Assembly (NCBI RefSeq): GCF_014647255.1
Contig: NZ_BMOV01000001.1
Coordinates: 52,208-116,207, forward strand
DNA length: 64,000 nt
Reading direction: 5' to 3'
Source of the DNA: Iodidimonas muriae
Lineage (GTDB): Bacteria; Pseudomonadota; Alphaproteobacteria; Sphingomonadales; Rhodothalassiaceae
The notes below the pieces were generated by a model. It saw nothing but the letters and a program-made list of their open reading frames with translations. It did no database searches and was not told the DNA's origin. The position numbers were made by a program, and so were the translations under genes. The first letter of the stretch is position 1, and every line of letters starts with the position of its first letter. Below are positions 44,743 through 54,666 of the stretch, piece by piece.

Positions 44743-46209
44743 CTAAACGAGAACCAGCGCCGCCAGCCCTAAAAATGCGAAGAACCCGACCACATCTGTG
44801 ATGGTGGTCACAAAAACGCTGGATGCGACCGCCGGGTCCACGCCAAACCTATCGAGTATCATGGGGACCATTATGCCCGATAGCCCTGCCACCACCATAT
44901 TGATGATCATCGCTGTGGCCAAGACAAGGGATAATAATATATCGCCAAACCAGATCATCCCGACAATCGCCACAACAATGGCAAGGCCAACGCCATTGAT
45001 CAGGGCAACGATCAGTTCTTTGTTCACAATGCGCATGGCATTGGCGGGGGAAAGCTCTTTGGTGGCCAGCGCACGCACGGCAACGGCCATGGTCTGGGTA
45101 CCGGCATTGCCGCCCATAGAGGCGACAATGGGCATCAAAACCGCCAGCGCCACCATGGCTTCAAGGGTTGCATCGAACAGGCCGATCACCAGAGAGGCCA
45201 GCACCGCCGTGCCCATATTCACAAATAGCCAGATAAAGCGCGTTCGGCTGACATCTCGGATGGAGACGTTCACATCGCCTTCACTCACACCGGCCAGTGC
45301 CAGAATATCTTCCTGTGCCTCGTCCTCGATAACGCCGACAATATCATCAACGGTGATTACCCCCACCAGACGGCCATAATCATTGACCACCCCTGCGGAA
45401 ATCAGATGGTATTTGGCAAATTGCCGGGCCACTTCTTCCTGGTCTGTGGTCACATGCATGATATGCGGATCGGGATTCATCACATCCTTGATCCGCATGG
45501 GGCGTTTGCAGCTTAAAACACGCGACAAGGGAACGGTACCGATGGGCCGGTAGGCAGGGTCCACAACGATCAGTTCATAAAAATCATTGGGAGACTGGTC
45601 AACTTCCTGCGCGCGCAGAAAATCGATGGTCTGACCGATGCTCCAGAATTCCGGTACGGCCACCAGATGGCGTTGCATCAGGCGACCGGCGCTGTCCTCG
45701 GGGAAGGCGAGGCCTTCTTCCAGGGCTGTTCGGTCTTCACGGGTCAGAGCATGCAGCACTTTTTGCTGCGATTCGGCGTTCAGGTCTTCAAGGATGTAAA
45801 CCGCGTCATCGGTATCAAGCTGCTTGACCGCATCGGCAATAATGCTGGGTGAGATGACCTTGACCACATCATCGAACGCGGCGCCTTCCAGTTCCGAAAG
45901 GAAATTGGGGTCTAGCGCATCCGCCACAAGCCGGGCCAAAGAGCGCCGCTCCTCGGACGATAAAACCTCGAACAGATCGGCGATATCCGCCACATGCAGA
46001 TCCGCCACAAGGGCGCGGGCTGTGTCTGTGTCGTCAGCCTGGATCGCATCAACGATGGCGCGGACAAAATCCGGCTGGAGATGGATATCCATGCCGTAAT
46101 TCGGATCCTGCTGGCCAGCGTCGGGGGTGGTGCCCTGCATATTATCTTCAGGAGTGCTGGAGGCGCGATCCGATGTCGTCAGATCGTCGCGATCTTCCGG
46201 CGTGGTCAT
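44743..46209 (-). CDS. mgtE: Magnesium transporter MgtE
   Basis: Gated Mg2+ channel of the inner membrane. 488 residues. An acidic N-terminal tail (about 45), the helical N domain (VADLHVADIADLFEVLSSEE), two CBS domains (VDPAYRPIGTVPLSRVL; HLISAGVVNDYGRLVGVITVDD), then five membrane helices including MPIVASMGGNAGTQTMAVAVRAL with the Asn/Gly selectivity region. All parts present. Start ATG 46209. It is followed 57 bases later by the response regulator. Confidence 0.94.
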   Translation of the reverse strand: MTTPEDRDDLTTSDRASSTPEDNMQGTTPDAGQQDPNYGMDIHLQPDFVRAIVDAIQADDTDTARALVADLHVADIADLFEVLSSEERRSLARLVADALDPNFLSELEGAAFDDVVKVISPSIIADAVKQLDTDDAVYILEDLNAESQQKVLHALTREDRTALEEGLAFPEDSAGRLMQRHLVAVPEFWSIGQTIDFLRAQEVDQSPNDFYELIVVDPAYRPIGTVPLSRVLSCKRPMRIKDVMNPDPHIMHVTTDQEEVARQFAKYHLISAGVVNDYGRLVGVITVDDIVGVIEDEAQEDILALAGVSEGDVNVSIRDVSRTRFIWLFVNMGTAVLASLVIGLFDATLEAMVALAVLMPIVASMGGNAGTQTMAVAVRALATKELSPANAMRIVNKELIVALINGVGLAIVVAIVGMIWFGDILLSLVLATAMIINMVVAGLSGIMVPMILDRFGVDPAVASSVFVTTITDVVGFFAFLGLAALVLV

Positions 46210-46258
46210 TGGGCGCTTCCTTATGCAAAATGGTTGCGTTCACATCCCAAGATAAACG

Positions 46259-46288
46259 AAAGCCCGCAGGCGGTCACCTGCGGGCTTT
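46259..46288 (-). terminator. Terminator after tRNA-Leu
   Basis: A perfect 12-bp stem (AAAGCCCGCAGG with CCTGCGGGCTTT) with a 6-base loop lies four bases past the tRNA 3' end on the minus strand. It also isolates mgtE from upstream transcription. Confidence 0.75.
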
Positions 46289-46291
46289 CAT

Positions 46292-46380
46292 TGGTGCGGA
46301 CGAGAAGACTCGAACTTCCACGGGGGATAAGCCCCACAGCGACCTCAACGCTGCGCGTCTACCAGTTCCGCCACGTCCGC
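46292..46380 (-). tRNA. tRNA-Leu (anticodon GAG)
   Basis: An 89-base class II tRNA with a long variable arm and encoded CCA (46292-46294 on the reverse). Acceptor stem GCGGACG/CGTCCGC, anticodon stem CAGCG/CGCTG, anticodon GAG (complement of 46344-46346). Confidence 0.96.
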
Positions 46381-46464
46381 GAGGGACTTGCCGTATAGCC
46401 AAGCATTGACAGCCTCGCAAGGGGAAAGATGGAATTTTTTAAAAAAGATTCCCCATTTTTCCCA

Positions 46465-47817
46465 TCAGCTATCGGTTGCGGTTAAAGAGGCAGCGGCGAT
46501 AGAGGAGGCCGCACCACCGCGGCCGATGCCATAATATTCAAATCCTTTCGCCTGCGGCTCTCCCCGTGCATAAATGTTGCGTAAATCCACCAGAATACGA
46601 TTTTTCAAAAGGTCGCCTGCGCGATCAAAGTCCAAGGCACGGAATTGGTTCCATTCGGTGACGATCACCAAAATATCCGCGCCATTCATGCACTCATAGG
46701 CACCGTCGCAATAGGTGATGTCGGGAAGAAGTTTCTTGGCTTCTGCCATGCCTTCAGGGTCATAGGCGTGGATGGTTGCCCCCGCCTTCAGCAGGGCAGG
46801 CACAATATCCAATGAGGGGCTGTCGCGCATATCATCGGTATTGGGCTTGAAGGTGAGCCCCAACATGGCCACCCGTTTGCCTTTGGCCGATCCGCCCAGA
46901 GCCGCGATGATACGGTCTGCCATGGCGCGTTTCCGGTTGTCATTGGCATCCACGGTGGCCTGCACAATGCGCAAAGGTGTGTCCACCTGTTGGGCGGTGC
47001 GTAATAGAGCCAGCGTATCTTTGGGGAAGCAACTGCCGCCATAGCCGGGGCCAGCGTGCAGGAACTTTTTCCCGATGCGGTTATCAAGGCCGATGCCCTT
47101 GGCCACATCCTGTACATCCGCGCCCAATTGTTCGCACAGATCGGCCATTTCATTGATAAAGCTGATCTTGGTGGCCAAAAAGGCATTGGCAGCATATTTG
47201 ATCAGTTCGGCGCTTTCGCGGCGGGTAAACATCACCGGCGTTTCATTCAGGAACAAAGGCCGATACAGTTCTCTCATAACATTCTGGGCGCGTTCGGATG
47301 TGGTGCCCACCACCACCCGATCCGGGTGCATGAAATCGGTGATGGCGGCGCCTTCGCGCAGAAATTCAGGGTTGGATGCCACATCCCATTCTTTGTCGGG
47401 GGCATGTTCCATCAGAATTTCTTCGATTTTTGCGCCGGTCCCCACGGGCACCGTGGATTTGGTTACCACCACCGTATAGCCATAAAGTAGGCTGGCAACT
47501 TCTTCCGCCGCTTTCATCACATAGCTGAGATCCGCATGGCCATCGCCCCGGCGTGACGGTGTGCCCACGGCAATGAACACCGCGTCAGACGCCCCGACGC
47601 TATCGGCAAGGCGGGTGGAAAAATCCAAACGCCCGGCTTTCACATTGCGGTCCACCAAGCTATCAAGGCCGGGTTCGAAAATAGGAATGTCCCCGGCTTT
47701 GAGGGCTTTGATTTTGTCATCATTCACGTCAACACAGGTGACATGATGTCCGAATTCCGAAAAGCAGGCGCCTGAAACAAGCCCCACATATCCCGTTCCC
47801 ACAATCGTTACACGCAC
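46465..47817 (-). CDS. ugd: UDP-glucose 6-dehydrogenase
   Basis: Oxidises UDP-glucose to UDP-glucuronate, a precursor of acidic surface polysaccharides. 450 residues from GTG 47817. Rossmann motif MRVTIVGTGYVGLVSGACF, then FIAVGTPSRRGDGHADLSYV, GPGYGGSCFPKDTLALL with the catalytic Cys, and LGLTFKPNTDDMRDSPSL. It follows galU by twelve bases on the same strand, so product and substrate enzymes are paired. Confidence 0.95.
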   Translation of the reverse strand: MRVTIVGTGYVGLVSGACFSEFGHHVTCVDVNDDKIKALKAGDIPIFEPGLDSLVDRNVKAGRLDFSTRLADSVGASDAVFIAVGTPSRRGDGHADLSYVMKAAEEVASLLYGYTVVVTKSTVPVGTGAKIEEILMEHAPDKEWDVASNPEFLREGAAITDFMHPDRVVVGTTSERAQNVMRELYRPLFLNETPVMFTRRESAELIKYAANAFLATKISFINEMADLCEQLGADVQDVAKGIGLDNRIGKKFLHAGPGYGGSCFPKDTLALLRTAQQVDTPLRIVQATVDANDNRKRAMADRIIAALGGSAKGKRVAMLGLTFKPNTDDMRDSPSLDIVPALLKAGATIHAYDPEGMAEAKKLLPDITYCDGAYECMNGADILVIVTEWNQFRALDFDRAGDLLKNRILVDLRNIYARGEPQAKGFEYYGIGRGGAASSIAAASLTATDS

Positions 47818-47829
47818 GAAACGACTCCC

Positions 47830-48702
47830 TTATAAACTTAGTGATTTCAGATAATCTGCCAGATCGCTTCCCAGATCTTCTCGTTCCAGCGCCAAAGAAA
47901 TGGTGGCCTTCAAAAAGCCCAGCTTGTCGCCGCAATCATAGCGCGTGCCTTCAAAACGCAGGCCGTGAAAAGGTTGATGGCCGATCAGGCGGGCCATGGC
48001 ATCGGTCAGTTGAATTTCACCGCCGGCGCCGCGTTCTTTGCGTTCAAGGGCATCAAAAATATCCGGTTGAAGAATATAACGCCCGATGATCGACAGGGTG
48101 GACGGGGCATCTTGCGGTTTTGGTTTTTCCACCAGGCCTTTTACTTCAGACAGAGCGCCATCCACAGCGCCCACATCCAGAATGCCATAGCGGCTGGTAT
48201 GGTCGCGGGGCACATCCATCACCGCAACCAGATTTCCGCCGGTCTTTTCATAAGCGGTGATCATTTGCTGCAGGCACGGCACGTCGGATTTTACCAGATC
48301 ATCGGGCAAAAGCACGGCGAAGGGCTCATCACCCACCAGATTGCGGGCACACCATACAGCATGGCCAAGCCCTAAAGGCTTTTGCTGGCGGGTATAGCTG
48401 ACGCCCCCGGCCTTGGGGATGATGGAGCGTACTGTTTTCAGCGCATCATCCTTGCCGCGCTCTGTTAATGTGGCTTCCAATTCGAAAGCATGGTCGAAAT
48501 GGTCTTCCAAAAGATATTTGCCGCGGCCGGTGATAAAGATCACCTCTTCAATTCCGGCGGCAAAGGCTTCTTCCACAGCATATTGGATGATGGGCTTGTC
48601 CACCACTGGCAGCATTTCTTTTGGCATGGCTTTTGTTGCAGGCAAAAAACGTGTTCCAAGCCCTGCAACAGGCATTACGGCCTTGCGTACCCGTGCTTTC
48701 AT
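47830..48702 (-). CDS. galU: UTP-glucose-1-phosphate uridylyltransferase
   Basis: Makes UDP-glucose. 290 residues. VMPVAGLGTRFLPATKAMPK is the nucleotide-binding signature, with MLPVVDKPIIQYAVEEA following; LPDDLV, GLVEKPKP and GRYILQPDIFDAL are further family sites. An AGGGGA precedes ATG 48702. With ugd it forms a two-gene unit for UDP-glucuronate supply. Confidence 0.95.
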   Translation of the reverse strand: MKARVRKAVMPVAGLGTRFLPATKAMPKEMLPVVDKPIIQYAVEEAFAAGIEEVIFITGRGKYLLEDHFDHAFELEATLTERGKDDALKTVRSIIPKAGGVSYTRQQKPLGLGHAVWCARNLVGDEPFAVLLPDDLVKSDVPCLQQMITAYEKTGGNLVAVMDVPRDHTSRYGILDVGAVDGALSEVKGLVEKPKPQDAPSTLSIIGRYILQPDIFDALERKERGAGGEIQLTDAMARLIGHQPFHGLRFEGTRYDCGDKLGFLKATISLALEREDLGSDLADYLKSLSL

Positions 48703-48844
48703 GCAGATTCCCCTTCCGATACCCTGTTCCTATCGTTGATATGCGCCTATCAAAACCACTGAAAAGCCCAACAACGATCCTTTGCGCGTTCTTATGAACA
48801 CCGTTTTTACGATATTAGGCCAAATGCTTGGCACAACACGAAAA

Positions 48845-48870
48845 AAAACGCACCTTTTGGGGTGCGTTTT
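48845..48870 (-). terminator. Intrinsic terminator after clpA
   Basis: AAAACGCACC pairs with GGTGCGTTTT (10 bp, 6-base loop). On the minus strand it is followed by eight U. It lies 90 bases past the clpA stop and upstream of galU. Confidence 0.85.
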
Positions 48871-48959
48871 TAATAATAACAATAAATGTGCGGAAATTAG
48901 GCGGCAAAGCAATAATTTTCGCTTTTTGCGTGCCTGAATATCAACCAAGAGCCAGGGCT

Positions 48960-51296
48960 CTAATCCACCGGAGCGGGGTTAGGCTTGCGTTTCTTGCCCC
49001 CCGGAGGTGCAACATTGGGCGTGATTTCAAAGTCGATCTTGCCATCCCGTAGCCGGACCACCACTTCGCCGCCCTTTTGCAGGCGCCCGAACAGCAGTTC
49101 ATCGGCCAAAGGCTTTTTGACATTTTCCTGAATCACCCGGCTTAAAGGCCGTGCGCCAAATTTCCGGTCATAGCCTTTTTCGGCCATCCATTTTTTGGCA
49201 CCGTCGGTGACGGAAATCATCACATCGCGTTCGGCAAGCTGCACTTCCAGTTCCAGAATGAACTTCTCAACCACCCGGGACACAACCTCTGTGGGCAGAT
49301 AATCGAAGGGAACAATGGCATCCAGCCGGTTTCGGAACTCTGGCGTGAACAGCTTCTTGATCGCTTCTTCATCTTCACCTTCGCGGCTGTCGCGCGCAAA
49401 GCCGATGGCGCTTTTGGCAAGCTCTGTCGCTCCCGCATTGGTGGTCATGATCAGGATCACATTGCGGAAGTCGATCTTTTTGCCATTGTGATCGGTCAGC
49501 GTGCCTGCATCCATCACCTGCAACAGCAGGTTAAAGAGATCAGGATGTGCCTTTTCGATTTCATCCAGCAGCAAAACGGAATGGGGGTGCTGATCCACCG
49601 CATCGGTGAGCAGGCCCCCTTGATCGAAGCCCACATAGCCCGGTGGCGCCCCGATCAGCCGCGAGACTGTGTGCCGTTCCATATATTCCGACATATCGAA
49701 CCGTGTCAGTTCCACCCCTAGAAGCAGGGCAAGCTGGCGCGCCACTTCGGTTTTGCCAACGCCGGTGGGGCCGGAAAACAGATAGGAGCCAATGGGTTTG
49801 TTGGGCTCACGCAGGCCTGCCCGCGACAGCTTGATGCTGGCGGCCAATGCCGCAATGGCCCTGTTTTGCCCAAAGACCACACGTTTGAGATCGCGTTCGA
49901 TATTGGCCATCACCTTGGTATCGTCTTTGGATACGGATTTCGGCGGGATGCGGGCGATTTTGGCGACAACCGCTTCCACATCCTTGACGCCAACGGTTTT
50001 CTTCCGACGGGAGACGGGCAGCAGCATTTGCGCCGCCCCCGTTTCGTCGATCACATCAATGGCCTTATCGGGCAATTTGCGGTCGGTGATATAACGCGCC
50101 GACAGCTCCACCGCTGCCTTGATGGCATCGGCCGTGTACCGCACCCGATGATGCTTTTCGAAATAAGGCTTCAAGCCCTGCATGATCTTGATGGTGTCGG
50201 GCAAAGTGGGCTCGGCAATATCGATTTTCTGGAATCTGCGCAAAAGCGCCCGGTCTTTTTCAAAATGCCCGCGGAATTCTTTATAGGTGGTGGAGCCCAT
50301 GCAGCGGATGGCACCAGAGGCGAGGGCGGGCTTCAAAAGATTGGACGCATCCATTGCCCCGCCAGAAGTGGCACCGGCACCGATAACGGTGTGGATTTCA
50401 TCAATGAACAAAATCGCCCCGTCATGCTCTTCCAGTTCTTTCACCACAGCTTTCAGGCGTTCTTCAAAATCGCCGCGATAGCGTGTGCCGGCCAGCAACG
50501 ATCCCATATCCAGCGAAAAGATGGTGGCGTCCAGCAGCACTTCGGGCACATCGCCTTCAACGATTTTCCGTGCCAAACCTTCGGCAATGGCGGTTTTCCC
50601 GACTCCGGGATCGCCCACAAACAAAGGATTGTTCTTGGAACGGCGGCACAAGATCTGGATGGTGCGATCAATTTCGCTTTGCCGACCGATCAGCGGATCG
50701 ATCTTGCCATCGCGGGCCCGCTGGTTGAGATCGACACAGTAGTTTTCAAGCGCACTATCCCCTTTTTTGGTGTCTGCCCGTGCGGCTTGTTCGGAGTCGT
50801 GCCCATGCTCATCATCGCTTGATCCGCGCAAGGGGCGACGCTCGGATTGCTGGGGGGATTTGGCAATGCCGTGGCTGATATAGCTCACCGCATCAAGCCG
50901 GGTCATGTCTTGCTGTTGCAAGAAATAAACCGCATGGCTTTCCCGTTCGGAAAACAGGGCCACAAGCACATTGGCGCCGGTCATTTCTTCACGACCCGAG
51001 CTTTGCACATGCAAAATGGCGCGCTGGACAACCCGTTGAAAGCCTGCGGTGGGGGTGGCTTCAACGCCATCATCATCCACCTTCAGGCTATCCAGTTCCT
51101 TATCCAGATATCCGGTTAAATTCACGCGCAACACATCATCATCGACATTGCAGGCCTTTAAAACGGCGGCCGCATCGGAATCATCAAGCAATCCCAACAG
51201 GAGATGTTCCAATGTCGCATATTCGTGCCTGCGCTTATTGGCTTCGGCCAATGCGCGATGAAGCGTTTGTTCCAGATGGGGCGAAAAACTCGGCAC
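48960..51296 (-). CDS. clpA: ATP-dependent Clp protease ATP-binding subunit ClpA
   Basis: AAA+ unfoldase that feeds ClpP; recognises N-end-rule substrates through ClpS. 778 residues from GTG 51296. Clp-N repeats ([18 protein letters not shown]), Walker A1 [15 protein letters not shown], Walker A2 [19 protein letters not shown], Walker [12 protein letters not shown]. The C-terminal ClpP-contact and sensor motifs are present ([12 protein letters not shown]). The C-terminus is Pro/Lys-rich. Preceded by clpS, the usual pair. Confidence 0.97.
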   Translation of the reverse strand: MPSFSPHLEQTLHRALAEANKRRHEYATLEHLLLGLLDDSDAAAVLKACNVDDDVLRVNLTGYLDKELDSLKVDDDGVEATPTAGFQRVVQRAILHVQSSGREEMTGANVLVALFSERESHAVYFLQQQDMTRLDAVSYISHGIAKSPQQSERRPLRGSSDDEHGHDSEQAARADTKKGDSALENYCVDLNQRARDGKIDPLIGRQSEIDRTIQILCRRSKNNPLFVGDPGVGKTAIAEGLARKIVEGDVPEVLLDATIFSLDMGSLLAGTRYRGDFEERLKAVVKELEEHDGAILFIDEIHTVIGAGATSGGAMDASNLLKPALASGAIRCMGSTTYKEFRGHFEKDRALLRRFQKIDIAEPTLPDTIKIMQGLKPYFEKHHRVRYTADAIKAAVELSARYITDRKLPDKAIDVIDETGAAQMLLPVSRRKKTVGVKDVEAVVAKIARIPPKSVSKDDTKVMANIERDLKRVVFGQNRAIAALAASIKLSRAGLREPNKPIGSYLFSGPTGVGKTEVARQLALLLGVELTRFDMSEYMERHTVSRLIGAPPGYVGFDQGGLLTDAVDQHPHSVLLLDEIEKAHPDLFNLLLQVMDAGTLTDHNGKKIDFRNVILIMTTNAGATELAKSAIGFARDSREGEDEEAIKKLFTPEFRNRLDAIVPFDYLPTEVVSRVVEKFILELEVQLAERDVMISVTDGAKKWMAEKGYDRKFGARPLSRVIQENVKKPLADELLFGRLQKGGEVVVRLRDGKIDFEITPNVAPPGGKKRKPNPAPVD

Positions 51297-51366
51297 GATA
51301 TTGTCCTTTTCTCAAAAGCCGTGAGTGGGCAGTTTCTGCGGCCTTATGGCGATCGTCTCACTGATT

Positions 51367-51699
51367 TCATTCCTTCTCCAAGGTGCATTGCAAAGGATGG
51401 TGATGTTTTTGTGCATAGTCCACAACTTGATTCGCCTTTGTTTCGGCGATTTCATAGGTAAACACCCCACAAACGCCCACACCCTTTTGATGCACATGTA
51501 GCATCACCCGTGTTGCCTGTTCCGAAGACATGCGGAAAAACCGCTTCAGAACATGAATGACGAAATCCATGGGTGTGAAATCATCATTCAACATAAGCAC
51601 TTTGTACATCGACGGCTTTTTGGTCTTGGGCTGTGTTTTGGTCAGCAGACCGGTCGATGGCGATCTTTGATCGTCGTGATCATTATCGTTTTCGGACAT
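51367..51699 (-). CDS. clpS: ClpA adaptor protein ClpS
   Basis: Delivers N-degron substrates to ClpAP. From ATG 51699 the protein has 110 residues. A 30-residue disordered acidic N-terminus is followed by [20 protein letters not shown] with the substrate-pocket Asn-Asp pair, [17 protein letters not shown] and [14 protein letters not shown]. The frame is open 42 bases upstream, but ATG 51699 gives the family-like start. Confidence 0.95.
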   Translation of the reverse strand: MSENDNDHDDQRSPSTGLLTKTQPKTKKPSMYKVLMLNDDFTPMDFVIHVLKRFFRMSSEQATRVMLHVHQKGVGVCGVFTYEIAETKANQVVDYAQKHHHPLQCTLEKE

Positions 51700-51760
51700 A
51701 GATATGGTCTTTACGCTCGTGTTTGCCAAACGCATCGGCACCTGCCTGACTTCACATAAT

Positions 51761-51776
51761 GTACAATTCGTACAAT
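51761..51776. promoter_or_regulatory. GTACAAT direct repeat upstream of clpS
   Basis: Two copies of GTACAAT separated by TC, 62 bases upstream of the clpS start on the minus strand. Because TGTAC and GTACA flank AATTC, the element also reads as an inverted repeat. A regulator is not known. Confidence 0.35.
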
Positions 51777-51959
51777 ACCAGTCCTGCTATGGTAGCAGCC
51801 AGCACTTCCCCGTGCGAGGGAAGATTTACGCCTTCAAAGAGCGTGCTGCCCCCTTATTCGGGAAGCATGGTGAAGAAGGTCAATTGTGCATAAACAAGAT
51901 TAACGCCAGTATAACGATGTAGTGTTTCCTGCGTATTTTTTCGCTGGAAATTTTATAGA

Positions 51960-51968
51960 CCCCCCCCC
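51960..51968. repeat. Nine-base poly-C tract downstream of the phasin gene
   Basis: A homopolymer of nine C begins an imperfect inverted repeat that pairs CCCCCT and CACCT with AGGTG and AGGGGG near 51990-52003. It could be a weak hairpin after the phasin gene. It is not inside a reading frame, so phase variation is not implied. Confidence 0.4.
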
Positions 51969-52041
51969 TCCGCACCTGTCATATGAAGGTGGAAGGGGGC
52001 TTGGATTGCTGAAAATTATGGTGAAAGCTTCTGGCGTGGGC

Positions 52042-52902
52042 TTATTGACCCGACAAGCCTTTCATATGATCCACCATGCGCGCAAATTGCGTGCTCAATG
52101 GGTCCATCGATTCCCGTCCCATACGCATCCAGATTTCGGTTGATGCGGTATATTGCGCGATCATGCTGTCATAGCTGTCGCGCACATAGGCTTCATGCAC
52201 TTTGCATAAGGACACAGGATCTTTTGCCTCGCAAAAGGCGGAAAAGAAGGAGGCCTGCTTTTCGCTGCGCTGTTGGGCAAGGTCCGACATCTGATCGGAC
52301 AAATTTTCTATATTTTGAACGGCGGTAACGGTCGCGCCCACAAGGCTGTCCAGAGCTTCTTTCTGGAAGGTCATCAAGGCTTCCAAATTCATGGTGGCAT
52401 CTTGAATTCCGCGTTCGCTCAATTGGGTTGTGGCGTTTAATTCCACCGTTGCGGCTTCCACGGTTGCATCCACCGCCTTTTCCATATCGGTCAGCATTTT
52501 TTCCGCAGGGGCCTTGGCCGTCAATGTGGCATCGGCATAGGCTTTTTCAGCAGCCTTTACCGAGGCATCTTCATTGATCGGTTTATGCGCGGCGGGGCTC
52601 GCGGCGGTTTTGGCGCTTGAGGCTTTTGTGGCCTTTGTGCTTTTGGCCGCAGCTTTCTTTGGCTTGTCCGCCTTGGGGGCTGTGGGCTTTTCCGCTTTTG
52701 CCTTCACCGGCTTTGGTGCCTCTTTTTGAGGGGCATTTTGTTTTGGCTTGGCTGATGCAGAAGCGGATTTTGGCGCTTCGCCCTTTGCCTTGGTTTTTGT
52801 GCTGCTTTTGGCCGATTTCGGTGCGCTGGCCATGCTTGCCTTTGGGGCCGCATTGGAGGCCGATATGGTCTTTTCGCGTGTCAGGCTGTTCTTGGCTGTC
52901 AT
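52042..52902 (-). CDS. Phasin family protein with Lys/Ala-rich N-terminus
   Basis: Phasins coat polyhydroxyalkanoate granules. 286 residues. The first 110 are a basic, Ala/Lys/Pro/Ser-rich low-complexity region (KPVKAKAEKPTAPKADKPKK), like PhaF-type tails that bind DNA. The C-terminal 150 form the phasin domain of amphipathic helices (ALMTFQKEALDSLVGATVTA, YVRDSYDSMIAQYTASTEIW). No PHA synthase is in the window. ATG 52902 is the start. Confidence 0.85.
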   Translation of the reverse strand: MTAKNSLTREKTISASNAAPKASMASAPKSAKSSTKTKAKGEAPKSASASAKPKQNAPQKEAPKPVKAKAEKPTAPKADKPKKAAAKSTKATKASSAKTAASPAAHKPINEDASVKAAEKAYADATLTAKAPAEKMLTDMEKAVDATVEAATVELNATTQLSERGIQDATMNLEALMTFQKEALDSLVGATVTAVQNIENLSDQMSDLAQQRSEKQASFFSAFCEAKDPVSLCKVHEAYVRDSYDSMIAQYTASTEIWMRMGRESMDPLSTQFARMVDHMKGLSGQ

Positions 52903-53167
52903 GATATTCTCCCTATGCGGCTATATCCGCAGACCCATCCGTGCATGGGAACTATGGGAGTTTTCGGGGCTTTCGTCAAAATTATTTTGCAGTGCAGCAT
53001 AAGCGGCTGGAAGTCTTGATGAACTTGCTATTCAGCCGTCTTATGCTTTTTCCCATATCCAAAATAAGGGGCGAATCGGTGACATATCCGGGACAGCGTT
53101 TTATCGGGCCACAGCGCAAATGACACGCGCTCAAGGTGGGTCGGCAAAGCTTTGTGGTTTTTGTTTT

Positions 53168-54550
53168 TCAAAGATCGGCAGGTGGTTCGATCCCCGCCTG
53201 TTTTAATTGCCCGCGCAAAAGGTCTTTCAACCGGGTCAAGCCGGCTTCATCGCGGGCTTCCACCCGTGCAACCAGAACATCTTGCGTATTGGAGGCTCGC
53301 AAAAGCCACCATCCATCTTCCGTTAGCACCCGAACCCCGTCCACATCGATCACCTGCGCGCCAGATTGGGACAGCCGGTCGCGCACCCCTTCGATCACCG
53401 GAATTTTGCGGTCTTCCGCGCAGGGGAAACGCAATTCCGGAGTGTTCAGAACATGCGGCATCTCTTGGCGTAAGCGGGCCAAATCGCCACCCTGAGCAGA
53501 TATGGCATTCAGGAAGCGGATGGCCGCATAGAGCCCGTCATCATGGCCATAAAAGCGATCTTTATAGAAAATATGGCCGCTCATTTCGCCGGCCAGTGGT
53601 GCGCCGGTTTCCGCCATGCGGGATTTTATCAGGGAATGGCCGGTTTTCCACATTTCCGCTTTGCCACCGGCTTGCACCACGCCATCGAAGAACACCTGGC
53701 TGGCTTTCACGTCGGCGATAATGGTAGCGCCTTTGTGCTCTTTTAGAAGGTGGCGGGCCAAAATCAGCAGAATTTGATCGCCCCACACCACATGGCCCGT
53801 GCGGTCAACGGCCCCTATGCGGTCACCATCGCCATCAAAGGCAAGCCCCAGATCCATGCCTTCACGGATAACGACCTGCTTGAGCTGTTCAAGATTTTCT
53901 TCCACCGTTGGATCGGGATGGTGATTGGGAAAGCGTCCGTCAATGTCTGCATTGATGACAATATGGCGACCGGGAAGGCGCTTCACCAGCGCCGTTACCG
54001 CATCGCCTGCGGCACCATTGCCCGGGTCCCAGGCCACGGCCATGGGGGCTCCGGTGAAATCGCGCAACAAACGGTCGACATAGCGAACGAAAACGGGAAC
54101 GGTTTCAAGCGTGCCCGCGCCTTGTGCAAAATCGCCCGACGCCGCCAGAGCGCCCAGCGCCTTGATCTGTTCGCCGAAAACAGGGGCTTTGCCCATCATC
54201 ATTTTGATGCCGTTATAATCTGGCGGATTATGTGAGCCGGTAATCATCAAACCGCCATCGGCTTGCAGTTCATGCACCGCATAATAGACCATCGGCGTGG
54301 GGCCAAGGCCAATGGCGCGCACGGATATGCCGGTGGAGATCAGCCCGTCGATCAGGGCTTTTGCCAAACGGGGGGAGCTTTCACGTCCATCATATCCCAC
54401 GACCACTTGGCGTCCGCCTTTTTGGCGCAATTGCGTCCCGTATGCCTTTCCAAGGGCGCAAGCATCCGCATCCCCCAGCGTTTTATCGACAATCCCGCGT
54501 ATGTCATATTCACGCAAAATCGTTGGATCGAAGTGATGCGGTGTCCCCAT
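53168..54550 (-). CDS. manB: Phosphomannomutase/phosphoglucomutase (AlgC/ManB type)
   Basis: Interconverts hexose-6- and hexose-1-phosphates for sugar nucleotide synthesis. From ATG 54550 the protein has 460 residues; GTG 54577 would add nine. N-terminus ILREYDIRGIVDKTL, active phosphoserine loop MITGSHNPPDYNGIKM, metal loop LAFDGDGDRIGAVD, sugar loop GEMSGHIFY and the C-terminal phosphate-binding RASNTQDVLVARVEA. Supplies glucose-1-P or mannose-1-P for galU and polysaccharide enzymes. Confidence 0.93.
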   Translation of the reverse strand: MGTPHHFDPTILREYDIRGIVDKTLGDADACALGKAYGTQLRQKGGRQVVVGYDGRESSPRLAKALIDGLISTGISVRAIGLGPTPMVYYAVHELQADGGLMITGSHNPPDYNGIKMMMGKAPVFGEQIKALGALAASGDFAQGAGTLETVPVFVRYVDRLLRDFTGAPMAVAWDPGNGAAGDAVTALVKRLPGRHIVINADIDGRFPNHHPDPTVEENLEQLKQVVIREGMDLGLAFDGDGDRIGAVDRTGHVVWGDQILLILARHLLKEHKGATIIADVKASQVFFDGVVQAGGKAEMWKTGHSLIKSRMAETGAPLAGEMSGHIFYKDRFYGHDDGLYAAIRFLNAISAQGGDLARLRQEMPHVLNTPELRFPCAEDRKIPVIEGVRDRLSQSGAQVIDVDGVRVLTEDGWWLLRASNTQDVLVARVEARDEAGLTRLKDLLRGQLKQAGIEPPADL

Positions 54551-54619
54551 GTGGCCTTGGTCCCCTAAAATCGGCACGATATCTTTGTGCTATTTATGCC
54601 TGAAGTGTTTGCAAGATGC

Positions 54620-54645
54620 GACCATGATGGTGCCATCATGCGGTC
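54620..54645. repeat. Imperfect inverted repeat between manB and the J-domain gene
   Basis: GACCATGATGG pairs with CCATCAT(GC)GGTC around a 2-base loop, 4 and 7 bp with a 2-base bulge. It follows the J-domain gene on the minus strand. There is no U-run, so terminator function is uncertain. Confidence 0.35.
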
Positions 54646-54666
54646 ATGGATATGTCTGTGGGTGGA

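Larger units (their letters stand above)
51700..52041. other. Intergenic region between the phasin gene and clpS
   Basis: 342 bases with no convincing gene. It holds a direct repeat GTACAAT-TC-GTACAAT at 51761-51776, which also forms part of a GTAC-centred palindrome (possible regulator site for clpS), and a run of nine C at 51960-51968. Two short open frames here lack a plausible start and coding character. Confidence 0.5.

Noticed and set aside
51704..52143. Two short plus-strand frames between clpS and the phasin gene
   Set aside because: Poor starts, cover repeats and poly-C, and partly run antisense into the phasin gene.
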